The translations under genes were made by a program, and so were the position numbers. This document shows, piece by piece, positions 35,767 to 45,189 of a stretch of 64,000 nt of DNA. Numbering within the stretch: the stretch's first letter is position 1; every line of letters starts with the position of its first letter. The notes beneath the pieces were generated by a model that had not been told where the DNA came from, made no database searches, and saw nothing but the letters and a program-made list of their open reading frames with translations. This DNA is from CAYMDP01 sp964389375 (lineage in GTDB: Bacteria; Bdellovibrionota; Bdellovibrionia; Bdellovibrionales; UBA1609), in contig CAYMDP010000003.1 in the NCBI GenBank assembly GCA_964389375.1, positions 52,657 to 116,656 of the forward strand, read 5' to 3'.

Positions 35767-36429
35767 ATGATTACATTCCACCATACCTATAAGACCTACC
35801 CCGGAAATATTGCGGCCTTAAAAGATATCAATCTTGAAATCTCCAAAGGAGACTTTGTTTTTTTAACCGGCCCTAGTGGTGCGGGAAAAACGACACTCTT
35901 TCGTCTGATCGCCGCCTATGATCGTGCAACTTCAGGAGAGGTGCATGTTTGTGGGGAACGTCTAAACGCAATTCGTAGCAAGCAGATCCCATTTTTTCGA
36001 AGACGTATTGGCGTGATCTATCAAGATTTTCGTCTTCTTCCAGCGAGAACGGTATTTGAGAACGTCGCCATTCCCCTTGAGATTCGTGGGGAAAGACCTG
36101 GTTTTATTGATAGCAAAGTTCGAGAAATTTTGGATCAAGTGTCTTTGTCCTATAAAGCCAATAAGTTTCCTGAGCAACTTTCTGGTGGAGAGCAACAGCG
36201 GGTGGCGATCGCAAGAGCTTTAGTGCATCAGCCGGGAGTATTGATTGCCGATGAGCCGACCGGAAACTTAGACCCAAGACTTGGGCGTGAGATTATGGAT
36301 CTATTAGAAAAGGTCAATGCTCAAGGAACCACTGTGTTTGTCGCGACCCATGATCATGAGCTGGTCAAAGCCAGAAAAAAACGAGTCGTCGAGATCCGCA
36401 ACGGAGAAATCCTTGGGGGCTCATTATGA
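35767..36429 (+). CDS. ftsE: Cell division ATP-binding protein FtsE
   Basis: The protein has 220 residues. Walker A GPSGAGKTT (35-43), signature LSGGEQQR and Walker B VLIADEPTGNLD are intact. With FtsX it forms the inner-membrane complex that activates cell-wall amidases or hydrolases at division sites. AAGGA precedes the ATG. The stop overlaps the ftsX start. Confidence 0.95.
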   Translation: MITFHHTYKTYPGNIAALKDINLEISKGDFVFLTGPSGAGKTTLFRLIAAYDRATSGEVHVCGERLNAIRSKQIPFFRRRIGVIYQDFRLLPARTVFENVAIPLEIRGERPGFIDSKVREILDQVSLSYKANKFPEQLSGGEQQRVAIARALVHQPGVLIADEPTGNLDPRLGREIMDLLEKVNAQGTTVFVATHDHELVKARKKRVVEIRNGEILGGSL

Positions 36430-37364
36430 GATCAGATTTTAGAAACATTCTAAGAAATTGGCGTTTTGATCCGGCAATGCACTTAGCAACTTTTAGCGTT
36501 TTGGTTGGAGTTTTTTGCATTCTGACACTTTCTTTTACCTTTAAGCAAAACGTAAACCGAGTTCTTTCTTTTTGGGGAGAGTCCATCAAGATGACGGTTT
36601 ATCTTGAAGACGAGCGCAGCAAAGACCAAGAAGCCTCGGTCGAAACCTACCTTAAGGGGCTAGAAGATCTGGATTCGGTGAAATTTATTTCGAAAACAGA
36701 AGCCGCAAAATCTTTTATGACCAGAATGGGAAGATTTGTTCCCGAGGTCCTAAACGATCCTAAATTCGAGAATCCGCTTCCCGACAGTTTTGAGGTTAAG
36801 CTTCATGAGGGGGCATCGGCCATCGGAAAGTACGAACAGATTGTAGGCCTTGCGGATCGTTTGTCGAAGCTTCCCGGCGTGGAAGAGGTTTCATACGGAC
36901 AAGCCTGGCTTCAAAACTACTCCAGCTTTGTCGACCGGATCTCGCAACTGGGCTGGCTACTGATGATTGTCATGTTGGTCGGAAGCCTTTTTATTGTCAG
37001 CAACTCCATCCAAAGCTCGATCTCTCACCGAAGGGACGAGATTGAAATACTTGAACTTGTAGGCGCCACCCCTCAAATGATTCGTCGACCTTTTATTATT
37101 GAGGGTGTGATTCTTGGTTTGGCTTCTTCAGCAATGGCCTTGGCGATTTGTTATTTGGTGTTTGGCTCGCAAAAAAACTTTGTCTTAGATCAGTTGCAGT
37201 TTTTGGGTCTGGGTGAGGTCATCAGTTACCTCTCTTTGGCCGAAATCTTAGTGGTTCTTTTATGGGGTGCTTTGTGCGGAGCGCTTGGGGCTATTTTTTG
37301 TGTCTCGAGGATGGCAACGGGTTGGTCCGCTGCTGAAGGGCATTTTGGTGGCAGTCCCTCGTGA
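36426..37364 (+). CDS. ftsX: Cell division protein FtsX
   Basis: The protein has 312 residues with four membrane segments, one near residue 25 and three in the C-terminal third. Between the first two lies the periplasmic loop (MTVYLEDERSKDQE, KFISKTEAAKSF) that contacts the hydrolase activator. It is adjacent to ftsE and to an EnvC-like gene, the expected partner. The stop overlaps the next start as GTGA. Confidence 0.93.
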   Translation: MRSDFRNILRNWRFDPAMHLATFSVLVGVFCILTLSFTFKQNVNRVLSFWGESIKMTVYLEDERSKDQEASVETYLKGLEDLDSVKFISKTEAAKSFMTRMGRFVPEVLNDPKFENPLPDSFEVKLHEGASAIGKYEQIVGLADRLSKLPGVEEVSYGQAWLQNYSSFVDRISQLGWLLMIVMLVGSLFIVSNSIQSSISHRRDEIEILELVGATPQMIRRPFIIEGVILGLASSAMALAICYLVFGSQKNFVLDQLQFLGLGEVISYLSLAEILVVLLWGALCGALGAIFCVSRMATGWSAAEGHFGGSPS

Positions 37365-38503
37365 GAAAACTATTCGAAACTTTTATTCTCAGTCTGTGCT
37401 TCCTTTCTTTGCCCGCGATCTCGAGTAATCTGTCCCAGCTCGAAAGCCAATCTAAAGAAATTTTGTCTTCTATGAAGCAGACTCAAGCTGAAATTCAGGG
37501 CCAAGAAAAATTTCACCGTCAGGTTTTAGGCTCTCTTTATCAAATCAATAAACGCATTAAGACTATTGCGGATGACCGGGCTCAACTGTCGAGCAAGACC
37601 TTTGCAGCAGAGCGAGATGTCCAGCAGAGTGCTCGAAGAATTGCACAGCTTGAATCTCAGATCGAGGTTCAGCGGGGACAAATGTCTAAGCGGTTAAGGG
37701 CCTTATTTTTACTAAGTGGAGAAGGGGGATTTCGAGCCTATTTTGCCTCGATGGATTCTCATGATCTAGATCAGACGACTAAATACCTTAAACTTTTCGC
37801 CGATAAAGATTATCAAGTCATCCGCTCTTACCAAAGCAATCTTAAGATTTTAGAAGCCAATCGGTCGAAACTAAGAGGACAAGTTGAAAGGCTTGTGAAG
37901 CTTCAAAAGAATTCAGAATCCCAAGAAAAGGCGCTCATGGCTGAGCAAAAATCCAAAGTAAAGCTTCTTGAAAAACTAAGGCAAGCTCAGCAAGAGCATG
38001 TGGCGCGTCTAAAAGAACTCAAGCAAGTTGCTAGAGGGGTTTTAGACGAAGAGGATGCACAGGCCCTCCTTCAGCCTTCACTTTTTGAAAGTCGGGGGCG
38101 ATTGATCGCTCCTGTTCGGGCGCCGATCAAAAGAAAATTTGGTTTTATCCAAGACGATCTTTACAAATTTCGTTTATCTCATAAGGGGCTTTTTTTCTCG
38201 GCGGGCCTGGGCGCAGAAGTCCAAAGTATATTTAGAGGGACCGTGGCCTTTGCGGGAAAGCTTCCTTATATGGGCAAGGCCTTGGTGATTGATCATGGGG
38301 ATCAATACTACTCCATTTATACTCATGGAAAAGAGCTGTTGGTAAAACGAGGTGAGCTTGTCAGTGAAGGGCAAGTCATCGCACGGACGGGTTACCATCC
38401 AGAAGAGCAAGAGGCGGGGCTGTACTTTGAGCTACGCCACTTTTCTGATGCGATAGATCCGCAATCATGGTTTAAAGGTAGAGACTTGTTAACAAAAAAC
38501 TAG
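37361..38503 (+). CDS. envC: EnvC-like murein hydrolase activator
   Basis: The protein has 380 residues. A signal peptide is followed by a long coiled coil (about 22-230, rich in Gln, Glu, Lys) and a C-terminal LytM/M23 domain (about 255-375). The metal site is degenerate: HKGLFFSAG lacks the aspartate, and LYFELR replaces the usual HLHFE. That loss is typical of EnvC, which activates amidases rather than cutting wall itself. GTG start at 37361 overlaps ftsX by four bases, matching the known FtsX-EnvC partnership. Confidence 0.88.
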   Translation: MRKLFETFILSLCFLSLPAISSNLSQLESQSKEILSSMKQTQAEIQGQEKFHRQVLGSLYQINKRIKTIADDRAQLSSKTFAAERDVQQSARRIAQLESQIEVQRGQMSKRLRALFLLSGEGGFRAYFASMDSHDLDQTTKYLKLFADKDYQVIRSYQSNLKILEANRSKLRGQVERLVKLQKNSESQEKALMAEQKSKVKLLEKLRQAQQEHVARLKELKQVARGVLDEEDAQALLQPSLFESRGRLIAPVRAPIKRKFGFIQDDLYKFRLSHKGLFFSAGLGAEVQSIFRGTVAFAGKLPYMGKALVIDHGDQYYSIYTHGKELLVKRGELVSEGQVIARTGYHPEEQEAGLYFELRHFSDAIDPQSWFKGRDLLTKN

Positions 38504-38517
38504 GGACGGGACAGTTT

Positions 38518-39900
38518 ATGTTGAGACAACTTAGGATGCTTCTTGTTTTTGTGGTACTCGTTGGAATTGGATCGGGTGGTCTGTTTCTTGGGCTTCAAGC
38601 ACCCAATCGGATGATGGCCTACGCTCAAGAAAAGTACTCGGACCTTCAGCTTTTTGCGAAGGTTTTAAATTTGGTTCAGCAGTACTATGTCGAAGAAGTC
38701 GACATGAAAAAGTTAATCTACGGAGGGATTCGCGGAGTTTTAAGAGAACTCGATCCCCACACAAATTTTTTGACTCCAGAAATTTTTAAAGAATTTGAAT
38801 CCGAGACCAGTGGCGAATTTGGTGGTCTAGGAATCGAGATCACTGTGCAAAATGGAATTCTGACCGTGATTTCTCCCATCGAAGATACTCCGGCTTGGAA
38901 GGCTGGGGTCAAATCCGGAGACAAAATCGTAGAAATTAATGGGGAGTCGACCAAGGGACTAAGTCTTGCGGAAGCCGCGACGAAGATGAAGGGCTCTAAG
39001 GGAACAAAAGTTGTATTGGGAATTTTTCGGGACGGCTTCGAAAAGCCTCAGGATTTCGCAGTCGTTCGAGGAACTGTAAAGATCAAGTCGGTGAAATACA
39101 CAGATCTTGAGGAAGGCTACGCCTATATTCGTCTTACAAGTTTTATCGAAAATTCCGCAACGGATCTGGAAAAAGCGATTAAAGACCACACCAGTAAGTA
39201 CAAAAAAGAAGGTGGCCTTAAGGGATTGATATTTGATTTGCGCCGCAATCCGGGAGGGCTTTTAGATCAGGCCGTTCGGATGAGCGATATGTTTTTAAGC
39301 GAAGGCATCATCGTCAGCACGATGGGCAGAAATAAAAAGGAAAAAGAAGTTTTATACGCCAAAAAAACTGGAACTCTTCCAGATTTCCCAATTGTCGTAT
39401 TGGTTGATGAATACTCTGCAAGTGCCAGTGAGATTCTTGCCGGAGCCTTACAGGATAACAAGCGGGCCCTTGTGATGGGGCAACGCAGTTTTGGTAAAGG
39501 TTCTGTTCAATCCGTGGTGAAGCTTGGTGATGGCTCGGGGCTAAAACTTACGGTGGCTCGCTATTACACTCCAAGCGGCCGTTCGATTCAGGCCGATGGA
39601 ATTGTACCCGATGTCCTTGTTGAAAATATTGATGCGGAGACTTTAAAGAAGGCCTCTGAGGGGCGAAGTGTTCGGCGCGAGAAGGATATTAGTGGACACC
39701 TTTTAGGAGAAAATGAAACGCCTAATGATGCAAAGACTCCGCAAAAGACTTCTCAAAAGATCGAAATGTGGTGGCTTGGTGGTCCAGAAAAAGAAGGTGA
39801 AAAGCTGTCCGCCAGGCAGACTTTACTCTCTCAGGATTTTCAAGTGCAGCAGGCCTATAACTACCTGCGAGCTTGGAAAGTCATGAAGGAATTTAAATAG
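38518..39900 (+). CDS. ctpA: C-terminal processing protease, S41 family
   Basis: The protein has 460 residues. A signal or anchor helix (8-28) precedes a PDZ domain (about 95-175, GLGIEITVQNGILTVISPIE) and the S41 protease domain. The catalytic pair is S302 in EYSASASEI and K327 in FGKGSVQ, with the family's usual 25-residue spacing. It lies 14 bp past envC, in the ftsEX operon, and probably trims cell-wall enzymes or lipoproteins in the periplasm. Confidence 0.93.
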   Translation: MLRQLRMLLVFVVLVGIGSGGLFLGLQAPNRMMAYAQEKYSDLQLFAKVLNLVQQYYVEEVDMKKLIYGGIRGVLRELDPHTNFLTPEIFKEFESETSGEFGGLGIEITVQNGILTVISPIEDTPAWKAGVKSGDKIVEINGESTKGLSLAEAATKMKGSKGTKVVLGIFRDGFEKPQDFAVVRGTVKIKSVKYTDLEEGYAYIRLTSFIENSATDLEKAIKDHTSKYKKEGGLKGLIFDLRRNPGGLLDQAVRMSDMFLSEGIIVSTMGRNKKEKEVLYAKKTGTLPDFPIVVLVDEYSASASEILAGALQDNKRALVMGQRSFGKGSVQSVVKLGDGSGLKLTVARYYTPSGRSIQADGIVPDVLVENIDAETLKKASEGRSVRREKDISGHLLGENETPNDAKTPQKTSQKIEMWWLGGPEKEGEKLSARQTLLSQDFQVQQAYNYLRAWKVMKEFK

Positions 39901-39943
39901 CTCACGAGAGCGCCGCGTCTAGACCCTTCGATCTGAGCTTTGT

Positions 39944-39971
39944 TTGATCCCCGTATGGTCTGTGTTAGGCT
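39944..39971 (+). promoter_or_regulatory. Candidate promoter
   Basis: TTGATC (39944-39949) and TAGGCT (39966-39971) with a 16-base spacer lie 22 bp upstream of the secreted-protein start. Confidence 0.4.
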
Positions 39972-39993
39972 TTTTCTAATCGAGGGAGGGCCT

Positions 39994-40569
39994 ATGTCTA
40001 TAATCACCATGTTTTTATCAAGTTTAGTTCTGTCTTTGTCTTCATCCTTTGCTTTTGCACAAAGCTTTGAGGGTGTGACTGAGTTTCAATCTCTAGAACT
40101 TAGAGGCACTTTATCTTTAACCTGTTTTGGAACGGGACAAACCGAAAATCGTTATTTTCAATGCGCAAGAGAAACACTTGAGCCCATGGAAGTGGGATAT
40201 TTTAATGTCGAAACGACTTCCGCTGCAGATAAAGTAAAGCTGACCGCGACTTGGCCCGACGGCAAAGTTCGCAGCCAAGAGCTTGATTTTGATGCGACGA
40301 CGGGACGAAGTAAAAAGCGCGCCAACCTTTGGATTGAAACCGTTTTTCAGCGTTCTCTTTTGGACATTGGGGCCAATCAAATAACTTACGAACTTTTGGC
40401 CAATGGGGAAGTGGTTCAGAGCGGAAGTTTTGTCGCTCAAGTTAACAGAGTCGAAGGCCGCAGCTGCCAGCATGCTTCGGATATTTCTCACAATCTAGAC
40501 GACTGTAAGTTTTCAAGTTTCGCTTGCTCAAGGTATTTTCATAGGCAGAACTACTGCCGGGCCGAGTAA
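39994..40569 (+). CDS. Secreted protein of unknown function
   Basis: The protein has 191 residues from the ATG at 39994, preceded by GAGGGAGG. A frame from 39940 would put 18 extra residues before the signal peptide. The signal peptide ends SFAFAQ. The mature part is mostly beta-like with an early cysteine pair (SLTCFGTGQTENRYFQC), a KLTATWPDGKVRSQEL segment, and four clustered cysteines at the C-terminus (CQHASDISHNLDDCKFSSFAC), suggesting disulfides. It has its own promoter and terminator. Confidence 0.65.
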   Translation: MSIITMFLSSLVLSLSSSFAFAQSFEGVTEFQSLELRGTLSLTCFGTGQTENRYFQCARETLEPMEVGYFNVETTSAADKVKLTATWPDGKVRSQELDFDATTGRSKKRANLWIETVFQRSLLDIGANQITYELLANGEVVQSGSFVAQVNRVEGRSCQHASDISHNLDDCKFSSFACSRYFHRQNYCRAE

Positions 40570-40599
40570 GAATCAGCCAATAAAATTTCGAAGATATTA

Positions 40600-40624
40600 T
40601 GGGCCCCTTCGGGCCCATTTTTTT
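40600..40624 (+). terminator. Intrinsic terminator
   Basis: TGGGCCC (40600-40606), loop CTTC, GGGCCCA (40611-40617), then seven Ts. It ends the secreted-protein transcript 30 bp past its stop and separates it from the convergent tig gene. Confidence 0.9.
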
Positions 40625-40640
40625 AAGCAAGAAATAGAGT

Positions 40641-41948
40641 CTATTCTTCGGTATTTTTTTGCGCCGGAACTTCTTTGATTTTTGCTTTTTCGATCAAGTG
40701 GTTGACGACTTTTTCTTCAGTGACCTGAAAAGATAAACGAGAGCGTCTTTCTGAGTCGGCATAAAACTCATTTAAGCGAGCAAGTTCAATTCCGGTTTGC
40801 GCTGCGTATTCGTTTAATTTTTGAGTCAAATCCTGGCTCGTCGCCTGAAGGTTTAACTTCAAGGCCAAAGAATCAATCAAAAACGTAGAGCAGACCATAA
40901 AGCGAGCGGTGTCTTCGAAATCTGCGTCCCACTTCGTTTTATAATCTTCGAAATCTTTCTGAGACAAACCCTGCTTTTGCATTTTCTGCTGAACATCTTG
41001 AATCAAAGTTTCTTTTTGCTGTTGAACCAAAGACTTCGGGGCTTCCATAGGATTTTGTTTTACGAGTTCACGAAGAACTTTATTTTTTAGGTCTTCTTGA
41101 ATGCGTTGTTTCTCGCTGCCTTCCATATCTGCACGTACGGCATCTTTAAGCTCTTGAAGAGTTTTAAAGGGTCCAGCTTTTTGAGCAAGTTCGTCATTAA
41201 TTTCTGGCAATGACTTCTTTTTAATCGCCTTTAGTTTCACAGTGAAGTGGACCGGTTTTCCCGCAATATCCGCACTGTGGTAGTCTTCAGGAAACTTTAA
41301 ATTTAATTCGCGAGTTTGGCTGGGCTTCATGCCGACAAGAGCTTCTTCGAAACCTTCGATAAAGCGGTTTGCGCCAATTTCGAGAACATGGTTTTCGGCC
41401 TGGCCTCCCTGAAGGGGTTTTCCATCCACTTTGCCATCAAAGTCAATTTCAGCGAAATCGCCCATCGCAAGACCGCGATCCTCTAGAACAAGAGTGTGCT
41501 CGGCATTGCTTTCTTGGACGTTTTGAAGAACTTTTTGAATTCGATCCTCAGAGATTTCAAGCTTTTCGGATTCGACTTCAAGACCTTCAAATTTTGTGAT
41601 CTGAATTTCTGGACGAACTTCGAACTCCGCTGAAAACGAAAAGGCCTCGTTTGCATCAAAAGTTTTAAAATCCACTTTGGGGTAGCCGATGGGGTCTAAG
41701 GAGTGTTGGTCTAGACCAAACTGGTAACCGCGATTGATCAGTTCATTTAAAACATCCGATTTAACTTCTTCGCCATACATCGAGCGAATGGTCGCAATGG
41801 GAGCCTTGCCTTTTCGGAAGCCTTTAATTGTGGCAGTTTTTTGAACAGTTTTAAGCGCCTTTTCAAAGGTAGTCTTCACCTGATCAACGGGGACTTCCAC
41901 ACGTAACAAACGGGTTAATCCCTCGACTTTATCGACAGAGGCCTTCAT
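40641..41948 (-). CDS. tig: Trigger factor
   Basis: The protein has 435 residues, a ribosome-bound chaperone. The ribosome-docking motif GFRKGKAP is at 43-50, an FKBP-like isomerase domain lies around 155-235 (GDFAEIDFDGKVDGKPL), and the C-terminal chaperone arms follow. Length and domain order are normal. clpP and clpX, often adjacent to tig, lie 8 kb away on the opposite strand. Confidence 0.95.
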   Translation of the reverse strand: MKASVDKVEGLTRLLRVEVPVDQVKTTFEKALKTVQKTATIKGFRKGKAPIATIRSMYGEEVKSDVLNELINRGYQFGLDQHSLDPIGYPKVDFKTFDANEAFSFSAEFEVRPEIQITKFEGLEVESEKLEISEDRIQKVLQNVQESNAEHTLVLEDRGLAMGDFAEIDFDGKVDGKPLQGGQAENHVLEIGANRFIEGFEEALVGMKPSQTRELNLKFPEDYHSADIAGKPVHFTVKLKAIKKKSLPEINDELAQKAGPFKTLQELKDAVRADMEGSEKQRIQEDLKNKVLRELVKQNPMEAPKSLVQQQKETLIQDVQQKMQKQGLSQKDFEDYKTKWDADFEDTARFMVCSTFLIDSLALKLNLQATSQDLTQKLNEYAAQTGIELARLNEFYADSERRSRLSFQVTEEKVVNHLIEKAKIKEVPAQKNTEE

Positions 41949-42107
41949 ACAAGCTCCTTTAAGATTTCTGGCTGCACTTGGTTATGACTTTGTTCTTATC
42001 CCAGGCAGGCTTAAAGTGAGAAGGTATAGGCAAGACAGCCCTCAAAAGCAACCAGAATTGCGCACCCAGACATGGCGCCAAGGACTGTGAAAAGGACATC
42101 ATCGGTG

Positions 42108-42977
42108 ATGGTTCAGGATCAAAAAATTGTATTTGTGACCGGAAAGGGCGGGGTGGGCAAGTCCATGATCGCCTTCTCGATGGCTCAAAAGTTTGCCCAG
42201 GAGGGAAAAAACACCCTTCTGGTGGAGCTTGGGGAAAAAAGTTTTTATCAGTATGTTTTTGCGCAAAAATTTGCACATGAGCCCCTCAAGTTTAAGGACA
42301 ATTTTTCGATCTGTCGGTGGGACGGGGAAAGCTGTTTAAGGGAGTATCTTTTACACTATATTCGGATCGAGCGAGTTGTGAATTTGTTCTACGAAAATCC
42401 CGTTTCAAAGGCGCTCGTTCACGCCGCCCCGGCCTTAAGAGAACTAGCGATTTTGGGCAAAATTACGAGCGGAATTCGAAAAATTGGTCCCAGTTTAAAC
42501 TTTGACCGCATTGTGGTGGATGGTTTTGCGACGGGGCATTTTAAAGCCATGCTAAAGGCGCCCATCGGAATGGCTGAAGCGATTGGATTTGGACCCATGG
42601 GAGAGCAAAGTCGTCTGATGACAGCCGTCGTGCGCAGAAAGGACATCTGTAAGTTTCTTGTTGTGACCCTGCCAGAAGAGCTGCCCGTGGCAGAGACTTT
42701 AGAGCTGTCTTCTTTTCTGGAAGAGCATACGGGCCAAAAACCGAGGATCTTGTTGAATAAGCTGTGGACTCCGGGTGTGAATTTAGAGCAGCTGGAAAAG
42801 TTAAAGACCAAGAGCGAGTTTTTGCACTTGGTGGAAAATCATCTGAAGGATCAGAGGACTTATAAAAAAATTCTAGAAGAAAAAAAACTGAGCCTTCAGG
42901 AGCTGCCGATGGTTTGGGACCAAGATTTTTCGGGAGTTGCGGCGGTTTTAAGTCCCATTTTGACGGAGTCTGAATGA
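42108..42977 (+). CDS. ArsA-like ATPase, first of a pair
   Basis: The protein has 289 residues from the ATG at 42108; GTG at 42105 has better spacing from AAAGGA, and ATG at 42072 has no visible site. The deviant Walker A GKGGVGKS (12-19) and the switch region VVDGFATGHFKAMLKAP place it in the ArsA/GET3/MinD group. The arsenite-binding cysteines of ArsA are not evident, and no arsR or arsB is nearby. It overlaps the second ATPase gene by four bases, so a heteromeric complex is likely. Cargo or site of action is unknown. Confidence 0.75.
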   Translation: MVQDQKIVFVTGKGGVGKSMIAFSMAQKFAQEGKNTLLVELGEKSFYQYVFAQKFAHEPLKFKDNFSICRWDGESCLREYLLHYIRIERVVNLFYENPVSKALVHAAPALRELAILGKITSGIRKIGPSLNFDRIVVDGFATGHFKAMLKAPIGMAEAIGFGPMGEQSRLMTAVVRRKDICKFLVVTLPEELPVAETLELSSFLEEHTGQKPRILLNKLWTPGVNLEQLEKLKTKSEFLHLVENHLKDQRTYKKILEEKKLSLQELPMVWDQDFSGVAAVLSPILTESE

Positions 42978-44059
42978 GTTGGTTTGATCGCTACAATATT
43001 TTAATTTGCGTGGGCAGCGGCGGGGTCGGTAAAACCACGATCTCTGCGAGTTTGGCTCTTTTGGCCGCTCAAGCAGGAAAACGCACCCTGGTCTTAACCA
43101 TTGATCCAGCGAAGCGCCTGGCTTCAGCTTTAGGCCTAGAGGGGCAGCTCGAAGCAGAAGTCGAAGTCCCCGCAGCTTCAAGTCAGGGCAGGCTTTTCGC
43201 TTATATGATCGAGCCCAGCCTAATTTTTAATGAATTTGTAAGTCGTGCGGCCCCGGACAAAGCCTCTGCAGAAAGGCTATTGAACAATCGCCTGTATAAA
43301 GAGCTTGCGACCACTTTGAGCGGGTCACAGGAATTTACTTCCCTCGAAAAACTTCTTGAAGCCCACGAGTCCGGCCGCTTTGACATGATCATTCTGGATA
43401 CGCCTCCGGCTCAGCACGCGGTGGATTTTTTAAAAGCTCCAGAAAGAATTTTTTCACTTTTTCAGGATTCCGTTACGAAGTGGTTTCTTGAGTCTCAGCA
43501 AGGCCCTGGTCTTGTGACTAAAATATTTAAACGCGGCACCCATATTGCCTTTTCGGCCCTGGAGCGGGTGACCGGAAGTCAGTTTATTGCAGAGCTTGGG
43601 GATTTTTTTCAGAGCATGTCGTCCTTGCAAAAAACGGTGCGCGAAAGAAGTGTGAAGGTTCATCGGTTAATGTCAGCTGCGAAAACGGGTTTTGTGTTGG
43701 TTTCAAGTCAGGATGAAGCAAAACTTCAAGAGGCAGAGGACTTTTATCAAGACCTGTCTCGTTCGGGACATCATTTGGTTAGCGTCATTGTTAACAGAGC
43801 TGGGATAAATCGTTCTCAACTGGAGTTTACAGGGACTGAGACCGATCCAAGCTTTGAGGCCCTTGAGCAATTTCGTCTGAAAATCCTCTCTCATCAGCAA
43901 AGGGGGGAGGCTTTGCTTGCAGACTTAGCCGAAAAAATGGGAAGCCCGGTCGAAATGTTGAGGGTTTGTGAAATGCATGAGAGCATAAATGGAATCGAAG
44001 GCCTAGAGAGATTAGCTAAAACTTTAAGGCCTAGGATTTTGGACTCGAATCTCAAATAA
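42974..44059 (+). CDS. ArsA-like ATPase, second of a pair
   Basis: The protein has 361 residues. Walker A GSGGVGKTT (14-22), TIDPAKRLASALGL and LDTPPAQHAVDFLKAP follow the ArsA family order more closely than the first copy. There are no arsenic-resistance neighbours. It is followed nine bases after its stop by a TPR lipoprotein and then a membrane protein, so the four genes look like one envelope-linked unit. A role in protein placement or export is inferred only from context. Confidence 0.8.
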   Translation: MSWFDRYNILICVGSGGVGKTTISASLALLAAQAGKRTLVLTIDPAKRLASALGLEGQLEAEVEVPAASSQGRLFAYMIEPSLIFNEFVSRAAPDKASAERLLNNRLYKELATTLSGSQEFTSLEKLLEAHESGRFDMIILDTPPAQHAVDFLKAPERIFSLFQDSVTKWFLESQQGPGLVTKIFKRGTHIAFSALERVTGSQFIAELGDFFQSMSSLQKTVRERSVKVHRLMSAAKTGFVLVSSQDEAKLQEAEDFYQDLSRSGHHLVSVIVNRAGINRSQLEFTGTETDPSFEALEQFRLKILSHQQRGEALLADLAEKMGSPVEMLRVCEMHESINGIEGLERLAKTLRPRILDSNLK

Positions 44060-44067
44060 GGAATTTT

Positions 44068-45189
44068 ATGCGCAAAACCCTCATCGTTTTTTCTTTGTGC
44101 TTTTTAAGCTCTTGCTCATTACTTGGAAAAAAATCAGATTCGGATCAGGCGATTGAGCCGGACCCAAAACTAGTCGAAAAATTTAATCAGGGCACAAAGC
44201 AGCTGGACCAAGGGAATTACCAAGTGGCAGCGAAAATCTTTGACGAAATTTTGGTTGAAAACCCGGCTTCGGAATTTGACGTCATTGCGACTTTTAATTC
44301 GGGTTCGGCTTATGAGGGAATGAATGCTTGCATTAAGGCTGCTCAACGTTATCGCCAGGCGATTCAAGCCAGTGTGGGACGTTTTAAAAAAATCGAAGCC
44401 CAGGCTCTACTAAGACTCAGTTACGCCCATGAGTGTATGGGAGACGACAAGCGCGCAATCACGACAATGTTGGACTTGCGACGTCGTGCTCAGTTTTTGG
44501 ATCAAGAGGTGGTTCTTGCGGAGCTCCCGGCACGGCTGGCTGCGGGCTACGCCCGAATGGGAAACCGAGCGGTGGCGGACCGTTATTTTAAAGAAGCCAG
44601 TCTGGGGATTCAAAAACTAAACGTTCAGTATAAGAATTCAAATCGACGTGGCGAAAAGCTTGCGGGAATTTTGTATTTAATGGGCCGTTTTAATCAGGGG
44701 GAGCTTCAGCAACTCAACAATGGCTTGGCATTTTCCAAAAGTTTAAGTTTTCTCCAAACCTACCTACTTCAGGCGGTCGAGATGGGCGTGAAGCCCTGGT
44801 CACAAAAATCCTCTGAGGAAATTCTGAAAGGTTATGACCATCTTCTTCGCGTTTACAGTCTCTCGAAAGCCGAAAAGAGTGATGATCCCGCCATTGAGGA
44901 GGCTAAAAAAAGAGAGCTTCAGAAACAAATTATGCAAGAGGGTTTGCTGAACCTAAAGCGCTTAAAATCACTTAAGGTGCCAGGGAGTGGTGGTGCCGAG
45001 TTAGAGCAGTTGTTTAAAGCCCTTAACGAAAGAGAGCGTCAGTTTTTAGCTTTTATGCCAGAACTTTCGGTCAGCACACCCATGAGTGATGCGGCCAAAG
45101 CGCGAGAGGGACTAAAGCGTGAAGGGCGCACAAAAGGGGCTGTCCCTGAGCTTGATAAAAAAGCGAAGCCAGAGGGATCCAATCCATGA
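44068..45189 (+). CDS. TPR-repeat lipoprotein
   Basis: The protein has 373 residues. The lipobox LSSCS places the acylated cysteine at 16. Residues 35-210 contain TPR-like helical pairs (FNQGTKQLDQGNYQVAAKIF, LLRLSYAHECMGDDKRAI). The C-terminal part is charged. It is probably a scaffold on the inner face of the outer membrane. It is in an operon with the ArsA-like pair upstream and the EI24-type protein downstream, whose start overlaps this stop. Confidence 0.75.
   Translation: MRKTLIVFSLCFLSSCSLLGKKSDSDQAIEPDPKLVEKFNQGTKQLDQGNYQVAAKIFDEILVENPASEFDVIATFNSGSAYEGMNACIKAAQRYRQAIQASVGRFKKIEAQALLRLSYAHECMGDDKRAITTMLDLRRRAQFLDQEVVLAELPARLAAGYARMGNRAVADRYFKEASLGIQKLNVQYKNSNRRGEKLAGILYLMGRFNQGELQQLNNGLAFSKSLSFLQTYLLQAVEMGVKPWSQKSSEEILKGYDHLLRVYSLSKAEKSDDPAIEEAKKRELQKQIMQEGLLNLKRLKSLKVPGSGGAELEQLFKALNERERQFLAFMPELSVSTPMSDAAKAREGLKREGRTKGAVPELDKKAKPEGSNP

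Noticed and set aside
42108..44059. Arsenic resistance operon
   Set aside because: Two ArsA-like ATPases are present but no arsB, arsC, arsD or arsR, and the arsenite-binding cysteines are not evident.
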